Shown here: positions 34,561-45,027 of the stretch, one piece after another | How positions within the stretch are numbered: the stretch's first letter is position 1 | How the letters are laid out: every line of letters begins with the position of its first letter | NCBI GenBank assembly: GCA_026545225.1 | Contig: CM048852.1 | Span: 13,178,146 to 13,242,145 of the forward strand | Origin: Cornus controversa | Taxonomy: Eukaryota > Streptophyta > Magnoliopsida > Cornales > Cornaceae | DNA length: 64,000 nucleotides | Direction of reading: 5' to 3' | Program-made: the position numbers and the translations under genes | Notes under the pieces: generated by a model | What the model saw: the letters and a program-made list of their open reading frames with translations, nothing else | What the model was told of the DNA's origin: nothing | Databases searched by the model: none

Positions 34561-35884
34561 AGGATTGATGTTTACCTGAAGGTAAACTTCAAATCTTAAT
34601 CCAGGTAATCGATATTTCGCCTTTCCACATCAAACTGCCAAGACAACATGTAATAAAATTAAATACTCCAACCTTTGTTTGGTTTCTCATAAACAAGAAA
34701 ACAATAAATAAAATATAACAGAACTTGAAATTATCTGCAGAAACCTATTTATCATGAGAGCCAGCAATCAGCATCAGATTCCAAAAGCACCTCAACAGAG
34801 TATAAACAGAATCGAAAAGCCAGAGTGCTTCAAATCTTTATGATTATCAGACCGAAACAGGATAGAGCAGTTACATGAGTTGAAGGCTTAACCAATCCTG
34901 GCCTCAACTAAGAATCTAGAAGGTCCATAGACAAAGCAGGTCAAATTTTCAAAAACCAGTAACTGATATAAATGACAGCACCTGGAGTGGTCATTGTAGA
35001 ATTGGAAAAAGAGAAGACTCAACTCAACCTCTGAGCACATTATTTGGGAGGTTCCACTCACTCATCAACCATCTATTTGCCATTATATTTATTCTCTTAT
35101 TTTCTTTATTCTCCTACTTAATAAGAATCATGTCATACGTGGTTAACCAATATATAATGAGTGCATATATGTATGTTATGAATGCCTTAACTAGAATCAG
35201 TAAACAAAAATAAAGATTAATGCAAAGTACATAGTTCATAGATGAGTTGATGTAGAGTATACATACTCCTTGAGTTCAGTAGCTTTCTCCAGTAGAAATA
35301 TTTGGTCATGGCCCCCCTAGACTATCAAGACCTCCTGCATGAAAAAAAAAAGAAAAGCATTTGACATGAAAATTATATCACCCATAGAGAAATTGTTGTC
35401 AATCAGAAGATGAGACGCAACCTAATATGTCAATTTATTCAGTTTCTTGATTGCGTGTCATATTTTGTGGTCCTTGTGTACCTGTTGAAGAGGGGATATG
35501 TTAACGGTGTCATCCCGTCCAAGGGTGAGTCTTTTTAGGAGTTCCATCTTCTCTTTCTTGTTTTCATATTACAATTTCTACATCCACAAAAATGTAATTG
35601 ATGATATCAGTAACTGTGAGATTGTTGTTCATAACAGTTTTGTTTATAATTTTTATTGCATTAGGGACAGGAAAAAGAGGGTATATTCATTCTAATCCTT
35701 CTATCTAGCCACTTAAAAACACAACCTTTAATAAATTTAAGAGGCTGGCCCGGTTATCTGCAAGTGACAATTAAATTAACACTAGAGAAACTTTTTAACA
35801 ATGGTTAATTTGTAGATTAGCTTAAGTTGAACTCATTGGAAGGCACAATGTCTATCTCCAATTTATTACTATCATATAAAAATA

Positions 35885-36052
35885 ATGCATACCCAAGTTG
35901 AGAATGATTATGAGGACTATGATGAGCCAATAGGGGAAGACAACACTCAGGCTCATACCAATAGTGATGCTTAGCATGAGCACCAGCTGGAACAAGAGGG
36001 CCAAATTATAGCCTATGATGGGCACTTCTTTGCATGGATAGGACACCCTTAA
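35885..36052 (+). pseudogene. Acidic coding-like fragment in the CACTA interior
   Basis: A reading frame starts [19 protein letters not shown], meets one TAG at 35972, and continues with [16 protein letters not shown] to a stop at 36050. Its composition is protein-like and strongly acidic at the start. It could be a remnant of an element-encoded accessory protein or of captured host sequence. I recognise no family. Confidence 0.2.
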
Positions 36053-37334
36053 CAAATGATCCAATGTAGTAAAAGATTATACATGTGTTTGTGTCTGTCG
36101 GTATTAAAATTGGGTAGTAACACTCAAATATAGTCTGGTCCAAAATGGGTACATAATTGACTTCAATCACCAATCCTATGCTAAATTATGTTCCATACAG
36201 AAACCTTACTAGGTCTAACCCAAATAGCTGATGCATTTTGAACATGTCAATAAAATATTATTCTAAAGAGCATTTGATCGCTTCATATTCATTATGCTGA
36301 CTCACAAAAAAAAAATTGTTTTTTTATTATTAACTTCTGTGAAAGATTCACCAAAAATATATATATTATAGTGGTTCTTTTTTTTTTCCCCCTTTTTTCT
36401 CCTTATCATTCACCTTGATATCTCATATTTATGCTGTGATAGGTGATCATCAACCACTAATAGTGAAAAGTAAACTAACTTTAGAATGAGGGAATTTGAG
36501 ATGTTTCATGAAAATTTGTTCTACATGTTCTCAGTAAAAAATGCAGCACCAAGTGCAGAACTGCGGAGATATAATAGGATAAATGATTCTAACTTTTCTA
36601 GTAAAAGCTTAAACCCTGTATTATATTCGCAGTGAACTATCAATCAACAAGCATGATTTCAATTCAGTCCTACAATACTAAGATGGCAATTGTGAAGCCC
36701 ACAGACAAGAAGCAAAGTTCATCAATGTATCGCAAGAATCTGGCACCAATTTGGTTGATTAACAAAACCATCTTGAGTTAGCACAATATTTCAAAAGTAA
36801 GAAAATGTTGTTGTCCTTCCTCTAGGTTCAAAAGAAAAATTATGCAAATTTAATCTATACAATCACATGTAAATAAGTCAACAAAACTATGAAAATACAA
36901 AGAAAACATCATATACTAAAACATATAATTAATGGACTAAGAAAAATTAGAGAAATATATAGAAGCATAGACAGGTAGTGAAGAAACACTGAAATTTAAA
37001 TTTAATAAATAGTACCTTATACTCATGTTGCGGTTTGCATCCCATTAACTGCAGAGAGCTCTGCAAAACAGGGTGTGTGTACCGAAAGAAGAGATGAATT
37101 GTCATAATATGAATGATTTTGACAAACTTGTACTTACAAGCTAATTCACGCACGTTTGAAACACGAATTCAAAGCACAAGAAAAAGTCACAAGTTGAAGA
37201 GATTGAGAGAGAGAGAGAGAGCGCAATGTAAGTTTGAAACTCGAATGAGATCGACGAGAAAAGACTCACTCACCTGAAGATCGAAACAAGTCGGACTTGA
37301 GACGGTGACTAGTGAACAAAAAGTAGATGTTAGG

Positions 37335-37583
37335 TGTAGTAACCCTTGTGGACGGGTGTGAGTGGGCGGGTGCGAAGACAGACACTGGGCTGAGCTACCA
37401 CACTGACAGGGTACAGGGTGCTCAATCCCACATCGCCTGGGTGTGGAAATGGGGATGTGCTTATATGTAGTATGTTCTCTTCAAATGGTATGAGGCCTTT
37501 TGGGGTAAACCCAAGAGCAAAACCGTGCGGGCTCAGGCCCAAAGCGGACAATATTATACCATGTGTTGGAGCGGGGTATTACA
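37335..37583 (+). mobile_element. TRIM solo LTR inside the CACTA element
   Basis: This 249-bp LTR starts tgtagtaacccttgtgg and ends gcggggtattaca. It is the same family as the three LTRs at 9802-10694 but in the opposite window orientation. The 5-bp target duplication ttagg flanks it (37330-37334 and 37584-37588). It has no internal region, so it is a solo LTR left by recombination between two LTRs. Because it lies inside the CACTA, it inserted after, or travelled within, that element. Confidence 0.92.
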
Positions 37584-37588
37584 TTAGG

Positions 37589-38040
37589 ATTTGCATTTGA
37601 AGAGCTCCTTGGACACGAACACCTCCTTACACGCATCACAACCACCAAGGCTCCGCGAGTCGTTCTCTAAGAACACATTCTCTCTCCAACATTTTTGTTG
37701 ATTCAATAGATCCAAAACTAGCAATGCACAAAGAAATTTCAAGTAAATCTAGGGTAAAAACAAAGGAAATCAAACTGATAAGACGATCGATTCCACTGAA
37801 TTTGGTCTCCATTTGGTGGAAAACAGAGTTTGAATGAGAGAGATAGTGTCAGAGTGATGAAATTCTAGAAAAATCGTGGGATAGGATCGATCTAGAGAGT
37901 GAGAGAGAGAGAAATAGGCTAGTGAGAGAGTGGAATGGTGAAATGAAATTGTATCCCCTTTCCCAATATTCACGAGAGGAGAGAGAAATGATATACATAG
38001 AGTGACCCTAGCACGTGAAATGAGGTTAGAAAAGGGTTTA
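37589..38040. other. CACTA right interior, GA/CT-rich leader
   Basis: Noncoding. Purine-rich runs (gagagagag near 37895-37910) and a 67-residue minus frame without domains. Position just inside the right terminus suggests a transcript leader on the minus strand, which is conjecture. Confidence 0.35.
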
Positions 38041-38106
38041 GGTGGCGGCTAAAATTTGGCCGCCACTAAAATTTGGCCGCTATAAGCCCATTTTCTTGTA
38101 GTGTGT

Positions 38107-38230
38107 CCACTAGTATGTCAATGTGGGAGAGTGGAAAATCGTCCTTGGGGCTGGCATTGTTTAGATCTCAGTAGTCGATGCACGTCTGGACCTTTCCATC
38201 CTTCTTTGAACAGGGACTATGTTTGCAAAC
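38107..38230 (-). pseudogene. Ty3/Gypsy reverse transcriptase, 5' portion beside the CACTA element
   Basis: On the minus strand the codons give a C-DYRDLN-like segment (one frame disturbed) and then ASPKDDFPLPHIDILVD, the conserved stretch just before the first catalytic motif of Gypsy RT. The CACTA target duplication follows at once and the RT frame resumes at 32701. Plus-side homology fades beyond about 38230, where rearranged sequence begins. Confidence 0.8.
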
Positions 38231-38577
38231 CACTCAGTTAGATACAACCAAGAATCTTGCCAATTACAACTTTCATGTTGGACGCAGTATGAATATTGGA
38301 ATTATGATCAAGGATGACTTTATCAACTGCCATCTACTTCAGAGATCCTTCCTAAAACATTTTTCAAATAAAAAAGTTCGGTATCTTTTCACGAATTATT
38401 GAATTAGGCAGGATTCATTTGTACAGAATAACAAGTAGCGGGTCAATCTTCATAAATGGAGCCGTCAATGTGAAAGACTTGTACAAATCAAAATGCGGGA
38501 GGGATAAAAAAGATGCATGGTCCTTTGTTTGATTGGCTAGTAAAACATGAGCTAATACACAGATCTTTGGGCTTTGA

Positions 38578-38800
38578 TTACCAAGGAATAGAGACTTGTA
38601 CAAATGTTGTCATTGCTCTTCGATAAGTTGCCCCTGCGTTCTTCAAGTTGAATGGCATGACTTGATAGCAAAATGCTCCCCATGGGGTGATGAAAGCTGT
38701 TTTCTTACGGTCTTCCTTAGCAAGCCTAATTTGATTATACCCGCATAATCCATCCATGAAGGAAAATATGTTGTGCTTTGCAGTATTGTCCACTAGTATA
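38578..38800 (-). pseudogene. Second Ty3/Gypsy reverse transcriptase fragment
   Basis: A 71-residue minus frame shows DNTAKHNIFSFMDGLCGYNQ (motif A Asp in FMDG) and then FITPWGAFCYQVMPF and [10 protein letters not shown]. This overlaps in content the RT at 32520-32701, so it is not part of the same copy but a duplicated or second element. A phrase, aaaatgcgggagggataaaa, lies on both sides of it (38490 and 38805), about 315 bp apart, which points to a local tandem duplication. The YxDD motif is absent. Confidence 0.8.
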
Positions 38801-39470
38801 TCAAAATGCGGGAGGGATAAAAAAGATGCATGGTCCTTTGTAAGGGGTGTTTCTTTTGCAAGGAGTTCTAGTTGTGATGCCTAAGGGAAGGGCCTTGATC
38901 CTGTAAATGTGGGGTTTTTTTATTTTCCAAAAATTGCCCCAAGACATAGATTAGTTAAAATCTTGATAATTTCGGTGTATGGGAGACTTGAGCATGTCCA
39001 TTGGATACGAGATTGTAATTGTAGCGCATAGGAAATATAAATTGAACTTGTACATTAAATTTGAACATGAAGCACATTGTTCACAATGGAATATACCGGG
39101 TTTACTCTCTCTAAGGAATCATTAAAGGTGATTAGGGTTTTACTTGCACGCTAGGGTTTCACGTGGAAGAAATCACTTTCTTAATTCCATAGAGAAGGGT
39201 CAGTCCTCCTCCGCGAAACAGCTGCGAAATTCACACCCTCAGACTTCTTCTTCCACTTGTCCCACATGAAGTTCTTTAGTTGTAGGTAATACACAAAATC
39301 CCACTTTTAATCTCTAGCTTCATCATGATTGTAGGAAGGTTTCGATCAATGATGAGGATATTGCTAAAGAAATTGAGTTCTGGAGGATTTGATTGTCTGT
39401 TACATTATGGGTAGTAAGCCCTACTTCCCATTCTTTAAGGATCTTGTACATAAATAAAAGATAGAGCAAG
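38801..39470. other. Unassigned DNA between Gypsy relic and L1 relic
   Basis: It contains ttttccaaaaattgcccca (38926-38944), close to the recurrent motif of the Gypsy relic, so the left part is probably upstream Gypsy sequence. No frame with domains was found. Confidence 0.4.
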
Positions 39471-39474
39471 GATG

Positions 39475-40024
39475 ATGTGGTTGTCTCGTTGAAGGAGGGT
39501 TTCTTTCAGGTTAAGTTCTCTAATGGAGTTGTTATTGATTCGGTGATAAGTCTTGTTCACACTTTTGGAGGTAGTCCTATTATCATTAAGTGATGGGACA
39601 AAAAAGTGAACTTAGAACGAGATATTTTATCCTCAGTTCTAGTATGGATCAAATTTTTTAATTTTCCTATTCATGCGAGGAGTGTGATGGCAATTTTTAA
39701 GATCTTTTCACAGTTCTCAAAATGAATATATACAGATGATGTTGCATTAAATAGGGAACGGAATGTGCATGGGGATTTTTCGAGTTCTATTCATGGACAA
39801 GAATGTTCTGTTACAATTTATTACGAGTGGAAATATCAGTTCTGCAAGAAATACAAACGGGTGAATCACTTTGAGGATAAGTGTCCATTGAAGGTGCAAA
39901 ATAAATCCGTTAAACATAGGGCTACAGAGCAGTGGGTTATTAAACGAGATGGTAAGATGATTACTATTGAGGAGATGCATCAAGAAGTAGTGGTGGGTAT
40001 TAGTGAAAACACTTTGGCCTTTTG
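39475..40024 (+). pseudogene. Second L1 LINE: ORF1-like (gag) remnant
   Basis: The frame reads VSLKEGFFQVKFSNG, then PIIIK (stop) WDKKVNLERDILSSVLVWIKF, then NFPIHARS, and after another stop YYEWKYQFCKKYKRVNHFED, ending in K-C. This is the DUF4283-like domain and zinc knuckle of plant L1 ORF1. In the knuckle the second Cys has become Tyr (C-K-K-Y). Several stops break the frame. It is a different copy from the one at 18077. Confidence 0.75.
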
Positions 40025-40451
40025 AGACTGTAGACTTAAACTAGGTAACTCATGTTGTCATTGATGATATTGGTGCTCCACCTTTTGTGACTATTGGTAG
40101 TGCTAAAACCAATGGTAGTATTCCTCCTCAGGACAATGGTAAAGGTATAGAGGAAGACATTGCCTCTCCTAATTCTTTTGCCATTTTTCAGGAAGCGAAT
40201 GATTTGGTTGTGAATTGGAATGGAAGAAGGATAATTCTTCTCCTAATCTTCAGGAAGTGGAGGATCCGGTTCTTGATGGGGGTCGAGAATAGGTGAAGGA
40301 TACTCAGAAGGTATTACCTATTGATTCTAAGTCTTACCCTAATTTTGGTGGGGAAAAAAAAGAAGAAGAAGAAGAAGAATACTGTGGCCCAATCTGATAG
40401 GGTTACTAGAGATAAAGTAAGGGGTGTGATTCCTCTTCCTTCCATTGCTTG

Positions 40452-41110
40452 ATGATCGGCTCTTGGAACATTAGGTGTCTGAATAGACCTAGGATTCAAA
40501 AGGAGGTAATCTCTTAGATTAAATCATTTGATTTGAATCTAGTGGTGTTGGTTGAGACTAGAGTGAAGTTGGATAAATTCCAAAAAGTTTCTTTTGCTAT
40601 CAATAGGGGGTGAAAATGAGCTGTTAATTATGGTCTCATCCTAATGGTCGTATTTAGTTTAGATGGAATCTTAGCCTGTTCAATGTTTCTGTGATTTCAG
40701 AGGAAGCTCAATATATGCTTTTAAAACTTTTCATTTAGAGTTCCCAGTCTTGCTTTTATGTCTCGGTGGAGGAGAGAAGACTGTTATGGTATGCTTTGCT
40801 ATCCCAAGCTAAAGTTGTTGATTGCCCTTGGCTTATGATGGGGGATTGGAATGTTATTAGGGTTAATCGTGAAAAGATTTGGAGCTTGAGAGTTTCTCAA
40901 TCTATTTTTGATGAATTTAAGTTGACTCTCGATAGCTGTGGTTTGCTTGAATTATCTTCATTGAATGGCTTCTGGACTTGGGCAAATAATCAAAATTTAC
41001 TAAGAGGAGAATTTGTTCCAATCTAGATAAAGGTTTTCTTAATTCTTGTTGGATGGATTCTTTCCCTAACTTTAAGATGATGCTTTCTACAGCCTTTATT
41101 TTCAATCATT
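40452..41110 (+). pseudogene. Second L1 LINE: ORF2 endonuclease remnant
   Basis: It opens with GSWNIRCLNRPRIQKEV, keeps the catalytic Glu in LVETRV and an intact MGDWNVI metal-binding motif (about 40842), then SLNGFWTWANNQN. Stops and frameshifts separate the parts. A 171-bp MITE at 41132 follows. Confidence 0.8.
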
Positions 41111-41131
41111 CTGGGCTTGTCATTTTTTTTT

Positions 41132-41302
41132 GGATAATGCTACTCAGGCAGAAACATTAGACAAAATTCATAGGCAGAAACTTTTAGAACCATTGGATAC
41201 ATGTGGTGAGTGTATGTGGTGGGACCTACTACATACATTCAATGGTTCTAAAAGTTTCTGCCTATGAATTCTGTCTAAGAATTCTGCTTGAGTAGCATTA
41301 CC
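41132..41302. mobile_element. 171-bp MITE (probable Mutator-type) in the L1 relic
   Basis: Long inverted arms of about 65-70 bp: ggataatgctactcaggcag on the left and its near-exact reverse complement at the right end, ggtaatgctactcaagcag. The arms continue through cataggcagaaacttttaga. The spacer is about 35 bp. Exactly nine T residues lie on each side (41123-41131 and 41303-41311), consistent with a 9-bp Mutator target duplication, although a homopolymer cannot prove it. Confidence 0.8.
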
Positions 41303-41311
41303 TTTTTTTTT

Positions 41312-41627
41312 CCTATAAATTGTTTTGTAGTACCCAAATCGTTCAACTTCTTAAAAGTTTGGTGCCTGATGTATCGTGTGGCAGTTTTGTTGGAACAAGG
41401 AAAAAGCTTTTATTCCGGATAACGTTAGTGCCTGCAGAAGAGCATTGTGTGGTCTTCAGATGAATCTTCAAGCTGACCAATTGAATGAATCCATTATTGC
41501 CATGGAATGTACTACCAAAGAAAATCTTGAGGAGGTTTTGAAATATGAAGAAATCCTATAGGCTCAGAAATCTAGGATGATTTGGTTGAGGGATAATGAC
41601 AAGTGTTCGAAATTATTACATGATAAG
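41312..41627 (+). pseudogene. Second L1 LINE: ORF2 linker before RT
   Basis: The frame continues after the MITE with an EEIL-stop-AQKSRMIWLRDNDKC segment and LLHDKMKQR, corresponding to the KSR-WL-GD-NT-FFH region that precedes the L1 reverse transcriptase. It then ends abruptly at about 41627 against the AT-rich array, so the RT is absent in this copy too. Confidence 0.75.
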
Positions 41628-44096
41628 ATGAAGCAAAGAATTACTTAACTAACTAATAATGAACAAAGAAGCATAAATAATAAATTACTTATCTAACTAA
41701 CAATTGACTATGCAGCTTAAATAATAATCATTTATTTAACAAATTATATAATTGATAATAAACTATGTAGCATAAATAATAATTTATTATTAACTAAAAA
41801 CTCTTTAACATAAACAATAAATTAAACTAAAGTCGAACCAGAACTCCGAATCCAAAACCCCAAGCCTAAAACCCAAAACACGAATAATCGAATCCCCAAA
41901 CCCTAAACAAACTATATAATTAAAAGATTATTTAACTAATAATAAATCCTAACTCCTAAACCCCAAACCCCGAATCCAACAACTCCAAACCCTGAAACCC
42001 CAATCCCTAAACCCTATGAACCATAAATAATAATATATTATTACATACAAATTATGTAACATAAATAAAAATTTATTATGAATTAAAAATTAATTAACAT
42101 AAATAATAAACTAAACTAAAGCCGAACCAGAACCCCGAATCCAAAACCCCAAAACAAAAACCCGAATTACGAACTAAAGTCGAACCAGAACTTAAATAAT
42201 AATTTATTTAAAAAATTATATAATTAATAATAAATATGTAACATAAATAATAATTTATTATGAATTAAAAATTATTTAACATAAATAATAAACTAAACTA
42301 AAGCCGAACTGAAACTCTAAATATTAAACCACAAACCAAAAACCTGAAACACGAAAACCCAAATTCACAAACTCCAAACAAACTATATAATTAAAAGACT
42401 ATGTAACAAATAATAAAGCCTAAATTTTAAAACTCAAACCCCTAATCACCAAACTCAAAACCCCGAAACCTCAATCACTAACCCTCATGCAGTATAAACA
42501 ACAAGATATTAAATAAATATCTAATAAACTATATAGCAAAAATAATAATTTATTTAACAGACCATATAACTAATAATGAACAATGAAACATAAATAATAA
42601 ATTACTTAACTAACTATCAGACTATATAAATAATAATGAACAATGAAGCATAAATAATAAATTACTTAACTAACTATCTAACTAATAATTGACTACGCAG
42701 CTTAAATAATAAATTATTTAACAAACTATATAATTGATGATAAACTATGTAACATAAATAATAATTTATTATTAACTAAAAACTCTTTAACATAAAAAAT
42801 AAACTAAACTAAAGTCGAACTAGAACTACGAATCCGAAACCCCAAACATAAAATCAAAAATACGAAACTCGAATTCCCAAACCCTAAACAAACTATATAA
42901 TGAAAAGAATATTTAACTAATAATAAAACCTAACACCTAATCCCCAAACCCCGAATCCAACAAATCCAAACCCTGAAACCCCAATCCCTAAACCCCATGA
43001 ACCATAAATAATAATAATATATTACATACAAATTAGGTAGCATAAATAAAAATTTATTATGAATTAAAAACTCATTAACATAACTAATAAACTAAACAAA
43101 AGCCGAACCGGAATCCCGAATCCAAAACCCCCAATATTAAAACCCCGAAATACGAAAACCCGAATCCCCAAACCCAAACAAACAATTTAATTAAAAGACT
43201 ATTTAACTAATAATAAATAATAATTTAATTAACAAACTATGTAACTAATAATAAACTATGTAACATAAATAATAACTTATTAAGCTAAGGAACCATGTAA
43301 CTTAAATAACAATTTATTTAACAAACTATATAATTAATAATAAATATGTATCATAAATAGTAATTTATTTTGAATTAAAAAATATTTAACATAAATAATA
43401 AACTAAACGTAAGCCAAACCGGAACCTCGAATCCTAAACCTCAAACCTAGAACTCGAAACACGAAAATCCAAATCCCCAAACCCCAAACAAACTATGCAA
43501 TTAGCAGACTAAATAACTAATAATAAAGCTTAAATTCCAGCATAAATAATAATTTATTTAATAAACTCTATAACTAATAGTGAACTACGAAGCATAAATA
43601 ATAAATTACTTAACAAACTATCTAACTAATAATGGACTACGTAGTTTAAAAAATAATTTATTTAAAAAATTATATAATTAATAATAAACTATGTAGCATA
43701 AATAATAATTTATTATTAACTAAAAACTTTTTAACATAAATCATAAACTAAAATAAATCCAAACCACGAATCCGAAATCGAAAACCTAAAACCCAAAACA
43801 CAAAAACTCAAATCTCCAAACTTCAAACAAACCATTTAAATAAAAGACTATTTAACTAATAATAAATCCTAACTCCTAAACCCCAAACCCCGAATCCACA
43901 AACTCCAAACCCCAAAACCTCAAACTATGTAACTAATAATAAACTATGTAGCATAAATAATAACTTATTTAAAAGACTAAATAATTAATTATGAATTATG
44001 AAGAATAAATATAAATTATTAAACTAACTATCTAACTAATAAGGAACCATGTAGCTTAAATAATAATTTATTTAACAAACTATATAATAAATAATA
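41628..44096. repeat. AT-rich 52-bp-subunit array, block 3
   Basis: Same family as 9192-15260, with the subunits gaagcataaataataaatta and ctacgcagcttaaataat and C-rich modules (for example 41840-42010 with aatccctaaaccctatgaacc). Internal duplication is visible: the stretch with actatcagactatataaataataatgaacaatgaa near 42610 repeats that near 42560. Noncoding. Confidence 0.85.
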
Positions 44097-45018
44097 GGGA
44101 TAATTACACTTACCTCCCTTCTAGTTTGGCTTTATAACACTTACCCCCCTCTAGTTTGCACATTGGTAACAAATACCCCCTTTTGTCAATCAAACTAACA
44201 GTTATTGCTAATATCATCAAAATTTAAGGTTAAAAGGACAATTATACCCTCAAAAATGTTGCAATTGAAGTTGGCGGGTCTTGATTTCAATGACAGCTCT
44301 GACATTGGGATAGTAGTGGCTAGTGGTTTGGCCGGAGCTGGGTCTTCTCAGCAATGGTTTCAATGGTGAGTGTTGATGGCGTAGGTGGTGAAGCATAGTG
44401 GAGATGGAGTTAGGTGGCGGCTCGGCTAGAGGTGATGTCGCTACGGTTGAAGGTCCAAAGTGGGTCTGCTCACAGTGGTGGCTCATAGTGGGGGAAATGG
44501 GTTTACACAACTGTTTGGGTGTTGCTTGAATAATGGTGGTGGAGTTGGTGGTTTGGTAGGTCTGATTGACATTGGGTCTTTTTAGCTGAGGTGATGACGG
44601 CATTGGAGATATAAGTCTTCTAGGTGCGACAGTGGAGGTGGTGAGTCTTGGCTTCAATCACAACTTTGGCATTGGGATGGTAGTGGCTAGTGGTTTGGCT
44701 AGAGCTGGGTCTTCTCGGCAGTGGTTTCAATGGTGATTGTTGATGGTGCAGGTGGTGGGTGGTGACTCTTCTAGAGGTGATGTTGCTATGGTTGAAGGTC
44801 CAAAGTGGGTCTGCTCAAAATGGTGGCTCATAGTGGGGTATAATTATCCTCTTAAGATTAAATTTTGATGATATTAGTAATAATCGTTAGTTTGATTGAC
44901 AAAAGGGGGTATTTGTTACCAATGTGCAAATTAGAGGGGGGTAAGTGTTATATTCCAAAATACAGGGGAGGTAAGTGTTATAAAGCCAAACTAGAAGGGA
45001 GTTAAGTGTAATTATCCC
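44097..45018. mobile_element. Mutator-like element with long TIRs (possible Pack-MULE)
   Basis: Terminal inverted repeats of about 150-180 bp begin gggataattacacttacctc (left) and gggataattacacttaactc (right, reverse complement). They share ctagtttggctttataacac and tgtcaatcaaactaac. A perfect 9-bp target duplication taaataata lies at 44088-44096 and 45019-45027. The GC-rich interior (about 44260-44840) contains a direct duplication: the phrase gtagtggctagtggtttggc occurs near 44311 and 44681, followed in each by gagctgggtcttctc. A minus frame of 135 residues (44250-44657) is Ser/Thr/Pro-rich and has no known domain. There is no transposase. Confidence 0.9.
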
Positions 45019-45027
45019 TAAATAATA

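Larger units (their letters stand above)
33001..37329. other. CACTA interior, mostly noncoding
   Basis: AT-rich DNA with no transposase domain in any frame. Apart from the SINE and the acidic fragment it shows a GA-repeat near 37204-37222 and scattered short open frames. Nothing else is supportable. Confidence 0.5.
32705..38103 (+). mobile_element. CACTA (En/Spm-type) transposon, non-autonomous, 5.4 kb
   Basis: The ends are CACTACAACAAAAAGGG (32705) and, in reverse complement of the right end, CACTACAAGAAAATGGG. Both continue into TATAGCGGC. The 3-bp target duplication tgt lies at 32702-32704 and 38104-38106. Subterminal regions hold many direct and inverted tagcggc/gccgcta motifs (32725-33000 and 38041-38080), which in CACTA elements bind the transposase. 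The interior of 5399 bp has no TNPD/TNP2-like DDE transposase, so mobility would depend on a partner. It is nested in the RT gene of a minus-strand Gypsy element and itself contains a SINE and a TRIM solo LTR. Confidence 0.92.

Noticed and set aside
44250..44657. An independent 135-residue gene
   Set aside because: It lies wholly inside a non-autonomous Mutator-like element and is Ser/Thr/Pro-rich without domains. Kept only as possible captured cargo.
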